This document shows positions 5,836 through 12,739 of a DNA stretch of 19,443 nucleotides, piece after piece. Made by a program: the position numbers and the translations under genes. The number at the start of each line of letters is the position of its first letter. The first letter of the stretch is position 1. Origin of the DNA: UBA668 sp046076025. Its GTDB lineage: Bacteria; Actinomycetota; Acidimicrobiia; Acidimicrobiales; Ilumatobacteraceae. The notes beneath the pieces are model-generated. The model worked only from the letters and a program-made list of their open reading frames with translations, was not told the origin of the DNA and searched no databases. The stretch is from positions 1-19,443 of the forward strand of contig JBJTRF010000290.1 in the NCBI GenBank assembly GCA_046076025.1. Reading direction: 5' to 3'.

Positions 5836-6729
5836 GTGCGAGCCCACACCTCGATGATCGCCGCAGCGGCAGTGGTGTCGCTCGTGGCGGGCAGCGTGCG
5901 CCCGGCTGCCGATGCCCCGTCGGCTGATCGCGTCGTGCCGGCTGACGGCGTCGCCGTGGCTGCGGCTGTTGCAGCAGCGGCCACTGTCGAGGCCGACGAA
6001 CCGGCAGTGCGACTGAGCGGACCGCGCCCGGTCAGCACCTGCCAGCAGATCGCCTACGTCGTCGGCGCAGCCACCGGTGCGTCACAGGTTGTTGCCATCG
6101 TCCCGTCGGCGGCGACGTCGACGACGGCCGTCGTGCAGCTGGCGGCGCTCACGTCTCGTGGATGGGAGTGCGGGCCTGCGTTCTCGGGACGGATCGGGCG
6201 CAACGGGGTGCGGCCGCTCCTGCAACGCCGCAGCGGTGACGGCACGACGCCCGCCGGCGTGTTCCCGCTCGGCCGGATGACGGCATGGGACGGCGAGCAG
6301 TTCAGCTTCTTCGGCAACGACGCCGACCCGGGCATCAGCGCCGGGCCCTATCGCGACGTGCGCTCGGGCGACTGCTTCGGGGCGACTCCATATCATCCCG
6401 ACTACGGGCACCTCGTCTACCGACCGGCCGCCGAGTGCCCGGGCCCGGACGACGAGTACCTGCCGCGCTACGGCGGCACCTATGCCCATGCGGCGCTCAT
6501 CGGCGCCAACATGGAACCCGCGGTCAGCGGCGATGCGCCCGGCGAGGTTCCGTACGCCGCGGCGATCTTCCTCCACCGTCACTCGTACGACGTATCGGGT
6601 GCATCGAAGCCGACGTCGGGGTGCGTGTCGCTGCGGCTGCCCGACCTCGTGTCGGTGCTGCGGTCGATGCGCGGCGATGTCGTCTTCGCGATCGGCACGG
6701 CCGAGTGGCTGATTGCCGGGTCGTGGTGA
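5836..6729 (+). CDS. Secreted YkuD-type L,D-transpeptidase-like protein
   Basis: This 297-residue protein has a signal peptide or membrane anchor (about 1-26), an Ala/Val-rich spacer, and a C-terminal YkuD-type catalytic fold. L,D-transpeptidases form 3-3 crosslinks in peptidoglycan or attach proteins to it. Visible active-site features are His247/His249 in IFLHRHSYD and nucleophile Cys263 in TSGCVSL. The canonical SHGCVR signature is altered (TSGCVS), as in actinobacterial relatives with TAGCVS. PAGVFPLGRM (about 141-150) resembles the family's TPxGxF strand. GTG 5836 is preferred because it places Arg before the hydrophobic core; ATG 5854 is the alternative. The hairpin directly upstream leaves no Shine-Dalgarno, consistent with leaderless translation. 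It could be co-transcribed with the GH18 gene, which would couple glycan cutting and wall crosslinking (inference). Confidence 0.75.
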   Translation: MRAHTSMIAAAAVVSLVAGSVRPAADAPSADRVVPADGVAVAAAVAAAATVEADEPAVRLSGPRPVSTCQQIAYVVGAATGASQVVAIVPSAATSTTAVVQLAALTSRGWECGPAFSGRIGRNGVRPLLQRRSGDGTTPAGVFPLGRMTAWDGEQFSFFGNDADPGISAGPYRDVRSGDCFGATPYHPDYGHLVYRPAAECPGPDDEYLPRYGGTYAHAALIGANMEPAVSGDAPGEVPYAAAIFLHRHSYDVSGASKPTSGCVSLRLPDLVSVLRSMRGDVVFAIGTAEWLIAGSW

Positions 6730-6751
6730 TCGGCTGTCACCCGAACGTGCC

Positions 6752-6767
6752 GGCGGTGTCGGCCGCC
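6752..6767 (+). terminator. Short hairpin after the L,D-transpeptidase-like gene
   Basis: GGCGG (6752-6756) and CCGCC (6763-6767) form a 5-bp GC stem with a 6-base loop, 22 bases after the stop and just before the next -10-like element. No T tract. Confidence 0.25.
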
Positions 6768-6771
6768 CATC

Positions 6772-6777
6772 TACGCT
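6772..6777 (+). promoter_or_regulatory. -10-like element TACGCT upstream of the OYE-type gene
   Basis: TACGCT ends seven bases before ATG 6785. No Shine-Dalgarno lies between. It supports this ATG as the start. Confidence 0.5.
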
Positions 6778-6784
6778 CGGGCCG

Positions 6785-8746
6785 ATGACGACCGCCTTCC
6801 CGCACCTGTTCTCCGAGATGCGGCTCGGGCCGGTGACGGCACGAAATCGGATCGTGTCATCGGGGCACGACACGGTGATGGCCGTCGACGGCAAGGTGAC
6901 CGACCAGCTGGTGGCGTACCAGGAGGCCCGGGCGCGAGGCGGAGTGGGACTCATCGTGGCGCAGGTGGCCGGCATCCACCAGTCGGCCAAGTACACGGGG
7001 TCGGTCCTGATGGCCGACGACGACTCGTGCATTCCCGGGCTGTCGCGGCTCGCAGATGCCGTGCACCGCCACGGCGCGCTGCTGTTCCAGCAGCTGTTCC
7101 ACGACGGACGCGAGATGATGGACTCGGGAGAGGGAATGCTGCCCGTGGCGCTGAGCGCATCGGCCGTGCCAAACGAGCGATTCCACGTCATGCCGAGGGC
7201 GATGTCGATCGGGCAGGTGCGCGAGATGGTCGACTGCTACGCATCGGCGGCCGGGCGCATGCGGCAGGCGGGGCACGACGGCGTCGAGGTCGTCGCCTCG
7301 CACGGCTACCTGCCGGCGCAATTCCTGAACCCGCGCACCAACCTGCGCGATGACGAGTACGGCGGCACGCCCGAGAATCGACTTCGCTTTCTCCGTGAGG
7401 TGCTAGACGGCGTGCGACAGTCGGTCGGTCGCGGCATGGCGGTGGGCCTCCGCGTGTCGATCGGCGAGGAGTCAGAGGACGGCCTCACGGCCGACGAGGG
7501 CCTCGAGGTCCGGGCGGCGATGCGCGGCGAGGGACTCTTCGACTACGTCTCCGTCGTGGCCGGCACCTCGGCGACGATCTCCGGCTCGGACCACATCGTC
7601 CCGCCGATGACGATGGTGTGTGGCTACACAGTGCCGCTGGCACGGCGGGTACGGGCCGTCGTGGATGTGCCGGTGATGGTGGCGGGGCGCATCAACCAGC
7701 CCCAGGATGCCGAGCGGTACCTGTCGTCGGGCGATGCCGATGCCGTCGTGATGACGCGGGCCCTCATCTGCGACCCGGAGATGCCGGCGAAGGCTTCCGT
7801 GGGAGCCGTTGACGACATCAGGGCCTGCATCGGGTGCAACCAGTCGTGCATCGGCCACTTCCACCTGGGCTATCCGATCTCGTGCATCCAGCATCCCGAG
7901 ACCGGCCGCGAACTCACCTACGGCGTGCGACTGCGGGCCACCACAGTGCGCCGCATCGTGGTGGTCGGCGGCGGGCCGGGCGGGATGAAGGCCGCGGCGG
8001 TGGCGGCCGAGCGAGGGCATCACGTCACGCTGCTCGAGGCCTCGGGCAGGCTTGGCGGCCAGGTGCTGCTGGCCCAGGAGATTCCCGGACGGGGCGAGTT
8101 CGGCGGCGCGGTGACGAACCTGCAGCGCGAGATGGAGCGCGCCGGCGTCGAGGTTCGCCTGCACACGCGCGGTGACGCCGACGTGATCCGAGCCCTGCAG
8201 CCCGATGCCGTCGTGCTCGCCACCGGCGCGGTGCCGAGGCACCCGCACCTCGAGGTGATCGGCGAACCGGTGGTGCTCGACGCATGGCAGGTGCTCCGCG
8301 GTGCCGAGGTGGCAGTTGGCGGAGTGGTCGTGGCCGACTGGCGGTGCGACTGGATCGGCCTCGGTGTCGCCATCCTGCTGGCAGAGCAGGGGCATCCCGT
8401 CACGCTGGCAGTGAGCGGCTACCACGCCGGCCAGAGGATCCAGCAGTACGTGCGCGACGAGATGATCAAGCGCTCGCTGCAACTGGGTGTCGACATCGTG
8501 CCGCTGGTGCGGCCGTATGGCGCCGACACCGACACGGTGTACCTGCAGCACGTGCTCACCGGCGAGCCGGTGATCGTCGAGTCGGTCAGCGCGCTGGTGA
8601 TGGCACAGGGTCACGAGTCGGTGAACGAGCTCGAGGGCGCGCTGCGCGACGCGGGCATCGAGGTGCACATGGTGGGCGACTGCCTCACGCCGCGCACGGT
8701 GGAAGAGGCGGTCTTCGAGGGGTTGAAGGTGAGTACTGCCCTCTGA
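6785..8746 (+). CDS. NADH:flavin oxidoreductase, FadH / Old Yellow Enzyme Fe-S type
   Basis: This 653-residue cytoplasmic flavoenzyme resembles 2,4-dienoyl-CoA reductase, trimethylamine dehydrogenase and the FadH/OYE proteins found with mycofactocin genes. Order: an FMN-binding TIM barrel (about 1-340) with SHGYLPAQFLNP and NLRDDEYGGTPENR; a 4Fe-4S ligand set Cys348, Cys351, Cys355 and Cys367 (C-x2-C-x3-C-x11-C); and an FAD/NAD(P)H part (about 390-650) with GGGPGG at 395-400 and ATGAVPRHP. The length matches the family. Electrons would run from NAD(P)H through FAD and Fe-S to FMN. The ATG is supported by the TACGCT box. The TTG at 6713, which would overlap the previous gene, is rejected. No mycofactocin, beta-oxidation or methylamine genes are near, so the substrate is open. 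Confidence 0.9.
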   Translation: MTTAFPHLFSEMRLGPVTARNRIVSSGHDTVMAVDGKVTDQLVAYQEARARGGVGLIVAQVAGIHQSAKYTGSVLMADDDSCIPGLSRLADAVHRHGALLFQQLFHDGREMMDSGEGMLPVALSASAVPNERFHVMPRAMSIGQVREMVDCYASAAGRMRQAGHDGVEVVASHGYLPAQFLNPRTNLRDDEYGGTPENRLRFLREVLDGVRQSVGRGMAVGLRVSIGEESEDGLTADEGLEVRAAMRGEGLFDYVSVVAGTSATISGSDHIVPPMTMVCGYTVPLARRVRAVVDVPVMVAGRINQPQDAERYLSSGDADAVVMTRALICDPEMPAKASVGAVDDIRACIGCNQSCIGHFHLGYPISCIQHPETGRELTYGVRLRATTVRRIVVVGGGPGGMKAAAVAAERGHHVTLLEASGRLGGQVLLAQEIPGRGEFGGAVTNLQREMERAGVEVRLHTRGDADVIRALQPDAVVLATGAVPRHPHLEVIGEPVVLDAWQVLRGAEVAVGGVVVADWRCDWIGLGVAILLAEQGHPVTLAVSGYHAGQRIQQYVRDEMIKRSLQLGVDIVPLVRPYGADTDTVYLQHVLTGEPVIVESVSALVMAQGHESVNELEGALRDAGIEVHMVGDCLTPRTVEEAVFEGLKVSTAL

Positions 8747-8748
8747 TT

Positions 8749-8767
8749 CGCGCCGGACGACGGCGCG
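8749..8767. terminator. Bidirectional terminator hairpin between convergent genes
   Basis: CGCGCCG (8749-8755) and CGGCGCG (8761-8767) form a perfect 7-bp GC stem with a 5-base loop, two bases after the stop at 8746 and 20 bases from the minus-strand stop at 8788. There is no T tract, but position and stem strength fit a terminator serving both strands. Confidence 0.5.
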
Positions 8768-8787
8768 TCGAGCCCGGCTGGCGGCTG

Positions 8788-9708
8788 TCAGCGGCGGCGC
8801 AGCCTCCGGCCGAGCGGGATCATCGCAGGCAGTTCTCGTACGATCTCCTCGTAGCCGGGGCGACGTTCGATGGAGCGCCGGTCCATCATCGGAACCGATC
8901 CGAATCTCAGTAGTGCTGTCATCGACAGCGGTCCGACGGCGGTCCACCACCACGCCGCTGGATGCCCGGCGACGCCGAACAGCCAGACGCCCCACCACAT
9001 CGATGCCTCCCCGAAGTAGTTGGGGTGGCGGGAGAGCGCCCACAGCCCGCCGCGGAACGGCGCAGTGCTCGCCGTGCGGCGATGAGCCCTCATCTGCTCG
9101 TCGGCCGCGAACTGCAGCACCGCTGCCCCGACGATGACGGCCGCCGCGACCGCATCGAGGGCCGACAGCGGGCGGTCGCCGAGCGCGAGCGCGGCGTACA
9201 TGCCGAGGCACCCGGCATACACCTGCAGGGTGGGGTAGAGATGCACGGCCGTCAGGTCGATGAGCCAGCCCGGTGCCGACGACCGCTGTCGGAGCATGCG
9301 GTACCGCCAGTCCTCGTGCGCTGGCCCGCTCCACCCACGTGCCCAGTTCACGGTGAGTCGGAGCGCCCAGATCGAGACGGCGCCGACCAGCAGGACAAGG
9401 CGTCCGTCGGGCAAGCCGACCTGACGACTGGCGAAGGCCAGCGCGATGAAGGGTGGAATCACCGACCAGTACGGGTCGTAGAGGCTCGAGTTGCGCAGTG
9501 CCATCGAGGCGGCGAAGACGGCCAGGGTGGCGAAGAGGTCGGCGACAAGCACGGCGACGAGCGGGTGCAGGCCGCTGCATGCGTCGAGGACGAATGCGGC
9601 GCCGGCGATCACGCCGGCGTAGAGCACTGCGACCGCTGCAAGGGCGGATCGCCGGTTGCGAGTGCCGCCATGTCCGGCGTGCGAGGCGGGATCGTGTCCG
9701 GTGTCCAT
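8788..9708 (-). CDS. DUF1295 / steroid 5-alpha-reductase-like integral membrane protein
   Basis: This 306-residue protein has about six to seven membrane helices. The C-terminal third carries the family hallmark SRHPNYFGE (226-234) followed by WWGVWLFG. The middle has SLYDPYWSV and a Trp/Arg-rich stretch (RLTVNWARGW), also typical of DUF1295. Relatives are membrane enzymes of the steroid 5-alpha-reductase / isoprenylcysteine methyltransferase superfamily that use NADPH or AdoMet; the real substrate is unknown. ATG 9708 is used. ATG 9747 is also in frame with a GGAG only three bases away. A TGCTAT hexamer nine bases before 9708 mildly favours the shorter form. It is divergent from the secreted nuclease gene and convergent with the OYE-type gene. 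Confidence 0.85.
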   Translation of the reverse strand: MDTGHDPASHAGHGGTRNRRSALAAVAVLYAGVIAGAAFVLDACSGLHPLVAVLVADLFATLAVFAASMALRNSSLYDPYWSVIPPFIALAFASRQVGLPDGRLVLLVGAVSIWALRLTVNWARGWSGPAHEDWRYRMLRQRSSAPGWLIDLTAVHLYPTLQVYAGCLGMYAALALGDRPLSALDAVAAAVIVGAAVLQFAADEQMRAHRRTASTAPFRGGLWALSRHPNYFGEASMWWGVWLFGVAGHPAAWWWTAVGPLSMTALLRFGSVPMMDRRSIERRPGYEEIVRELPAMIPLGRRLRRR

Positions 9709-9717
9709 CTGACCGGA

Positions 9718-9723
9718 ATAGCA
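9718..9723 (-). promoter_or_regulatory. Weak -10-like element TGCTAT for the DUF1295 gene
   Basis: On the minus strand TGCTAT ends nine bases before ATG 9708. It is a poorer match in sequence and spacing than the others. Confidence 0.2.
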
Positions 9724-9774
9724 CGTGGGCGGGCGCGACTCGGACATGATCTCCAGCGGGAGTGGTGGCGCGGC

Positions 9775-9780
9775 TACACT
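9775..9780 (+). promoter_or_regulatory. -10-like element TACACT upstream of the secreted nuclease gene
   Basis: TACACT is a full TAnnnT match but ends 62 bases before ATG 9843, so this gene would have a roughly 55-base leader, unlike its neighbours. An in-frame GTG at 9783 is too close to serve as a leaderless start. Confidence 0.35.
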
Positions 9781-9842
9781 GCGTGGCAAGATTGGCATCG
9801 GCGCCCACCGTGTGCGACCACCGCCGCTCGCCAGCGCACACC

Positions 9843-10610
9843 ATGCACTTCCCCCGCCGCCTCATCATCGTCGTCACCGCACTCGTCGGCTCGCTGTCGC
9901 TCGCGTCCGTGGTTGCGCCGGGTGCCGACGCAGCGCGTCGCCCGAAGCCGCCGCCTACCACGACGGCGCCCACCACGACGGCGCCTCCGTCAACGTCCAC
10001 CAGCACGACCTCGACCACCAGCACGACGCTGCCGCCCGGCACCGTGGCGGGTACCGCCGCAGAACTGCTCGGACAGCTGGCCACCCTCGCCGAGGTGGGC
10101 ACGGGTTACTCGCGGACGCTCTTCACGCACTGGGTCGATGCCGACGGTGACGGTTGCAACACCCGCTACGAGGTGCTGATCGCCGAGTCGCTCACCGTGC
10201 CCGTGGTCGTGGCGCCGTGCACGATCTCGAACACGACATGGTTCTCGGCGTACGACGGCATCACCGAGTACCTGCCTGCCGATGTCGACATCGACCATGT
10301 CGTCGCCCTGAAGGAGGCCTGGGATTCGGGCGCCTGGAACTGGTCCTCGACGCGCCGCCGGGCCTTCGCCAACGACCTCGACGACGCCCGGAGCCTCATC
10401 GCGGTGACCGACAACGTGAACGCCGCGAAGGGCGACATGGATCCGGCGCAATGGATGCCGCCGAGGACGGCATCGCACTGCCAGTACCTCTTCGACTGGG
10501 TGGCGGTGAAGGTGCGATGGGGGATGTCGGTCGACCCTGCCGAGCGCACCGCCATCACTACTCGGCTGGCTGCGTGTCCGGCGACGGTGCTGGTGGTGCA
10601 GGTCGCCTGA
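9843..10610 (+). CDS. Secreted HNH-type nuclease (DUF1524 / GmrSD C-terminal-like)
   Basis: This 255-residue protein has a signal peptide (1 to about 31), a Thr/Ser/Pro linker (about 37-66) and a C-terminal HNH-type nuclease domain (about 75-255). The domain shows TRYEVLIAES, the catalytic core DIDHVVALKEAW with Asp151-His152, and the third-element TDNVNAAKGDMDPAQWMPP with Asn193, Lys196 and Trp204. This order is typical of small secreted actinobacterial DUF1524 proteins. Four Cys in the domain (105, 126, 213 and about 247) suggest disulphides for extracellular use. A likely role is hydrolysis of external DNA for nutrients or competition; this is inferred. ATG 9843 gives a clean signal peptide; there is no Shine-Dalgarno. 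No immunity or restriction partner is adjacent. Confidence 0.85.
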   Translation: MHFPRRLIIVVTALVGSLSLASVVAPGADAARRPKPPPTTTAPTTTAPPSTSTSTTSTTSTTLPPGTVAGTAAELLGQLATLAEVGTGYSRTLFTHWVDADGDGCNTRYEVLIAESLTVPVVVAPCTISNTTWFSAYDGITEYLPADVDIDHVVALKEAWDSGAWNWSSTRRRAFANDLDDARSLIAVTDNVNAAKGDMDPAQWMPPRTASHCQYLFDWVAVKVRWGMSVDPAERTAITTRLAACPATVLVVQVA

Positions 10611-10633
10611 CGAATCGCGCGCCGACCGATTCG
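10611..10633. terminator. Hairpin between convergent nuclease and SGNH genes
   Basis: CGAATCG (10611-10617) pairs perfectly with CGATTCG (10627-10633) across a 9-base loop. It begins on the base after the nuclease stop codon and sits 34 bases from the opposing stop at 10668. No T tract, but the location suits a bidirectional terminator. Confidence 0.4.
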
Positions 10634-10667
10634 GCAGCATGCGGCGCGAGTCCGCCTGCTTGACGGG

Positions 10668-11396
10668 TCAGTAGGGCAGCCTGCGGCAGGTGGCCCAGTC
10701 CATGCGGTCGCGCATGTAGGCAGTGCGCAGGCGGTAGCCCTCTGGCTCGAGGTGGATGCCGTCGCGCTCCAAGTACTGGCGAGTCGGCTGTGATGCCCAG
10801 TCGAGCACCAGCAGGTTCGGGTACTGGGCGCTCTTGAAGGTGAGCACGTCGTTGAACCGCGCCTGCCGGGTGAGATCGCCGATCTGGAGGTTGATCCACA
10901 GCACCGTGCGCGAGCGTCCGATGGCGGCCATGGCCCTGTCGATGTTGTCGCCGAACCACGCCGTGGTGAAGCCCGCTGCTGCATCGTTGGTGCCGAGTCC
11001 GATCACCACGAGCGGCTCGAGTCGTCCCTCGGCCGCCTCGATAGCGAGGCGATTGGCGCCGCCGTCGGCAAAGCGCGACTGCCGAGCGTCGATGCGCGCC
11101 GTGTACCCGGCTGCGGCGAGGACGTCGTCGAGTCCGCCGAACTCGAGCGCGCCGACCGTGAGCGAGTCGCCGATCACGAACGCCCGGCGCTCGAGGCAGA
11201 TTGCCGGTGGCGGGGCGGTCGTCGCTGTCTGCACCCGATCGCCGCGCGCCGCAAGGTTGGATGCTGCGGCCGGCGCATCGCCGATGCTGTCGCTTCCGAC
11301 GTCGAATCCGTACTCTGCGACCACTGGACTCGCCGCCAGTAGCGCAGCGGCAACTGCTGCCACCAGGGCGCGGCGATGAATGCGGGCGGTCTGCAT
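10668..11396 (-). CDS. Exported SGNH/GDSL hydrolase
   Basis: This 242-residue exported esterase-like protein has a signal peptide (1 to about 27) followed by a Thr/Ala/Pro-rich stretch to about residue 65. The SGNH blocks are in order: block I FVIGDSLTVGA with nucleophile Ser78, the block III-like VIGLGTNDAA with Asn137, and block V DGIHLEPEGY with Asp212 and His215. Such enzymes remove acetyl or acyl groups from sugars or lipids. The same type of domain is fused to the acyltransferase encoded at 12727-14883, so a role in trimming O-acyl groups on surface glycans is plausible (inference). ATG 11396 starts a proper signal peptide, with TAGCGT eight bases upstream. The same frame stays open far upstream antisense to the CapA gene, which I treat as a composition artefact. 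Confidence 0.87.
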   Translation of the reverse strand: MQTARIHRRALVAAVAAALLAASPVVAEYGFDVGSDSIGDAPAAASNLAARGDRVQTATTAPPPAICLERRAFVIGDSLTVGALEFGGLDDVLAAAGYTARIDARQSRFADGGANRLAIEAAEGRLEPLVVIGLGTNDAAAGFTTAWFGDNIDRAMAAIGRSRTVLWINLQIGDLTRQARFNDVLTFKSAQYPNLLVLDWASQPTRQYLERDGIHLEPEGYRLRTAYMRDRMDWATCRRLPY

Positions 11397-11404
11397 CGGT
11401 CGCC

Positions 11405-11410
11405 ACGCTA
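11405..11410 (-). promoter_or_regulatory. -10-like element TAGCGT for the SGNH gene
   Basis: On the minus strand TAGCGT ends eight bases before ATG 11396. It lies back to back with the CapA element at 11466, so both promoters sit in an 81-base gap. Confidence 0.45.
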
Positions 11411-11465
11411 TTCGGTGGCGAGTGCATCGGCGAGGCACGCTGCCGTCGGGCCGTGCCGAGTCGCG

Positions 11466-11471
11466 TAGCAT
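11466..11471 (+). promoter_or_regulatory. -10-like element TAGCAT for the CapA-like gene
   Basis: TAGCAT ends exactly six bases before ATG 11478. The GGAG in the spacer ends one base before the ATG, too near to act as a Shine-Dalgarno. Confidence 0.5.
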
Positions 11472-11477
11472 CTGGAG

Positions 11478-12710
11478 ATGGCGCAGTCGGTGGGGTGTAT
11501 CTCGCGAAGGTTCCGCACGCGTCACTGGTGTCGCTACGTGGCATTGCTCGCGCTGGTGGTGGTGGCCTCGTGCTCGCAGGGCAGTGCGGGGGCGCCAACC
11601 GTGCCGCCCACTGCCCGCGTCGCCGACGTGCCGCCGACGGCGCCGGCGTCCACCTCGACCTCTTCGACGTCGTCCACCTCGACGTCGACGACCGTGCCGC
11701 CGGTGCGCACGGTGTCGATGGCGTTCTCCGGCGACGTCCTCATCCACACGGCGCTCTGGGAACAGGCGCAGGAGACCGCCGGCGGCGACGGGTACGACTT
11801 CTCGCCGATGTTCGCCGAGACGGCGCCGCTCGTGTCTGCGGCCGACCTGGGCATCTGCCACCTCGAGGTGCCAATTGCCCCGCCAGGCGAGGAGCCGTCG
11901 ACCTTCCCCCTCTACGGCGCCCCGCGCGAACTGGTGGCTGGCATCAAGTCCGGGGGCTACGACCGCTGCTCGACGGCGAGCAACCACACGCTCGACCAGG
12001 GCACCGAGGGAATCGACGCAACCCTCGCCGAGTTCGACGCCCAGGGCATGGGCCAGGCGGGCATGGCGCGCACGCCGGAGGAGATCGAGCCGCGGATCTT
12101 CGAGGTGAACGGGATTCGGCTCTGCCACCTCTCGTACACGTGGAGCTTCAACGGGCTCAGCCTCCCTTCCGACGAGCCGTGGCGATCCGTCGAGATCGAC
12201 ACCGATCGGATCATCGCCGACGCGACGCTGGCGCGAGCGCGCGGCGCCGAGGTCGTGGTCGTGAGCATGCACTGGGGGGCCGAGACCGTCGCCTCGATCA
12301 CCACCACCCAGCGGCGGCAGGCCGAGGCGATCACTGCGTCGGGCGCCGTAGACCTGATCGTCGGCCACCACACCCACGTCGTGCAGCCGATCGAGCAGGT
12401 GAACGGCGTCTGGACCGTGTTCGGCATGGGAAATGTCCTCAGCAACCACCCGACCCGCGACTTCTTCCCGCCGAGCTCGCAGGACGGCGTCATCGTCACG
12501 GTGGTCGTCGAGGTTGCCGCAGACGGCGACGTGACGGTGGCACAGCCGGTCGCGTATCCAACGTGGGTCGATCGGCGCGACGGCTTCGTCATCCGCGACG
12601 TGCTCACGCAACTCGCGCGGTCCGACCTGTCAGCGGGTCAGCGCGCGACCTACTCCGAGTCGCTCGAGCGCACCAGGCGGATGGTGGGCGACTTCTTCCC
12701 GGCCAGCTGA
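11478..12710 (+). CDS. CapA-family metallophosphoesterase-like lipoprotein
   Basis: This 410-residue protein has a lipoprotein signal with lipobox VASC (Cys32), then a Ser/Thr/Pro linker (about 40-76), then a CapA/PgsA-type domain with metallophosphatase-like fold. Metal-site motifs are in order: FSGDVLIH with Asp86 and His90, ASNHTLDQG with Asn169, His170 and Asp173, MHWGAE with His265 and Glu269, and VGHHTHVVQ with His297, His298 and His300. CapA-like proteins take part in capsular polyglutamate or polysaccharide handling at the cell surface. No capB/pgsB or capC neighbours are present, so the function is not settled. ATG 11478 is supported by TAGCAT. It is divergent from the SGNH gene and ends 16 bases from the convergent acyltransferase gene. 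Confidence 0.88.
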   Translation: MAQSVGCISRRFRTRHWCRYVALLALVVVASCSQGSAGAPTVPPTARVADVPPTAPASTSTSSTSSTSTSTTVPPVRTVSMAFSGDVLIHTALWEQAQETAGGDGYDFSPMFAETAPLVSAADLGICHLEVPIAPPGEEPSTFPLYGAPRELVAGIKSGGYDRCSTASNHTLDQGTEGIDATLAEFDAQGMGQAGMARTPEEIEPRIFEVNGIRLCHLSYTWSFNGLSLPSDEPWRSVEIDTDRIIADATLARARGAEVVVVSMHWGAETVASITTTQRRQAEAITASGAVDLIVGHHTHVVQPIEQVNGVWTVFGMGNVLSNHPTRDFFPPSSQDGVIVTVVVEVAADGDVTVAQPVAYPTWVDRRDGFVIRDVLTQLARSDLSAGQRATYSESLERTRRMVGDFFPAS

Positions 12711-12715
12711 CGCTG

Positions 12716-12739
12716 GCGCAGCAGGCTCAGGCGCTGCGC
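12716..12739. terminator. Hairpin between convergent CapA-like and acyltransferase genes
   Basis: GCGCAGC (12716-12722) and GCTGCGC (12733-12739) form a 7-bp stem with a 10-base loop. It spans the stop codon of the minus-strand acyltransferase gene. No T tract. Confidence 0.35.

Noticed and set aside
9709..9747. Longer start (ATG 9747) for the DUF1295 protein
   Set aside because: The GGAG is only three bases from the ATG, and the added residues are polar and unlike the family; kept only as an alternative.
7472..10102. 876-codon minus-strand open frame
   Set aside because: It runs antisense to the OYE-type gene and through another frame of the DUF1295 gene; its Arg/His/Pro-rich translation has no recognisable domain.
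10668..12611. 647-codon minus-strand open frame covering the SGNH gene and running antisense through the CapA-like gene
   Set aside because: Only the last 242 residues look like protein (SGNH motifs after a signal peptide). The upstream part is His/Arg/Asp-rich low-complexity translation opposite a convincing lipoprotein gene, typical of GC-rich shadow frames.
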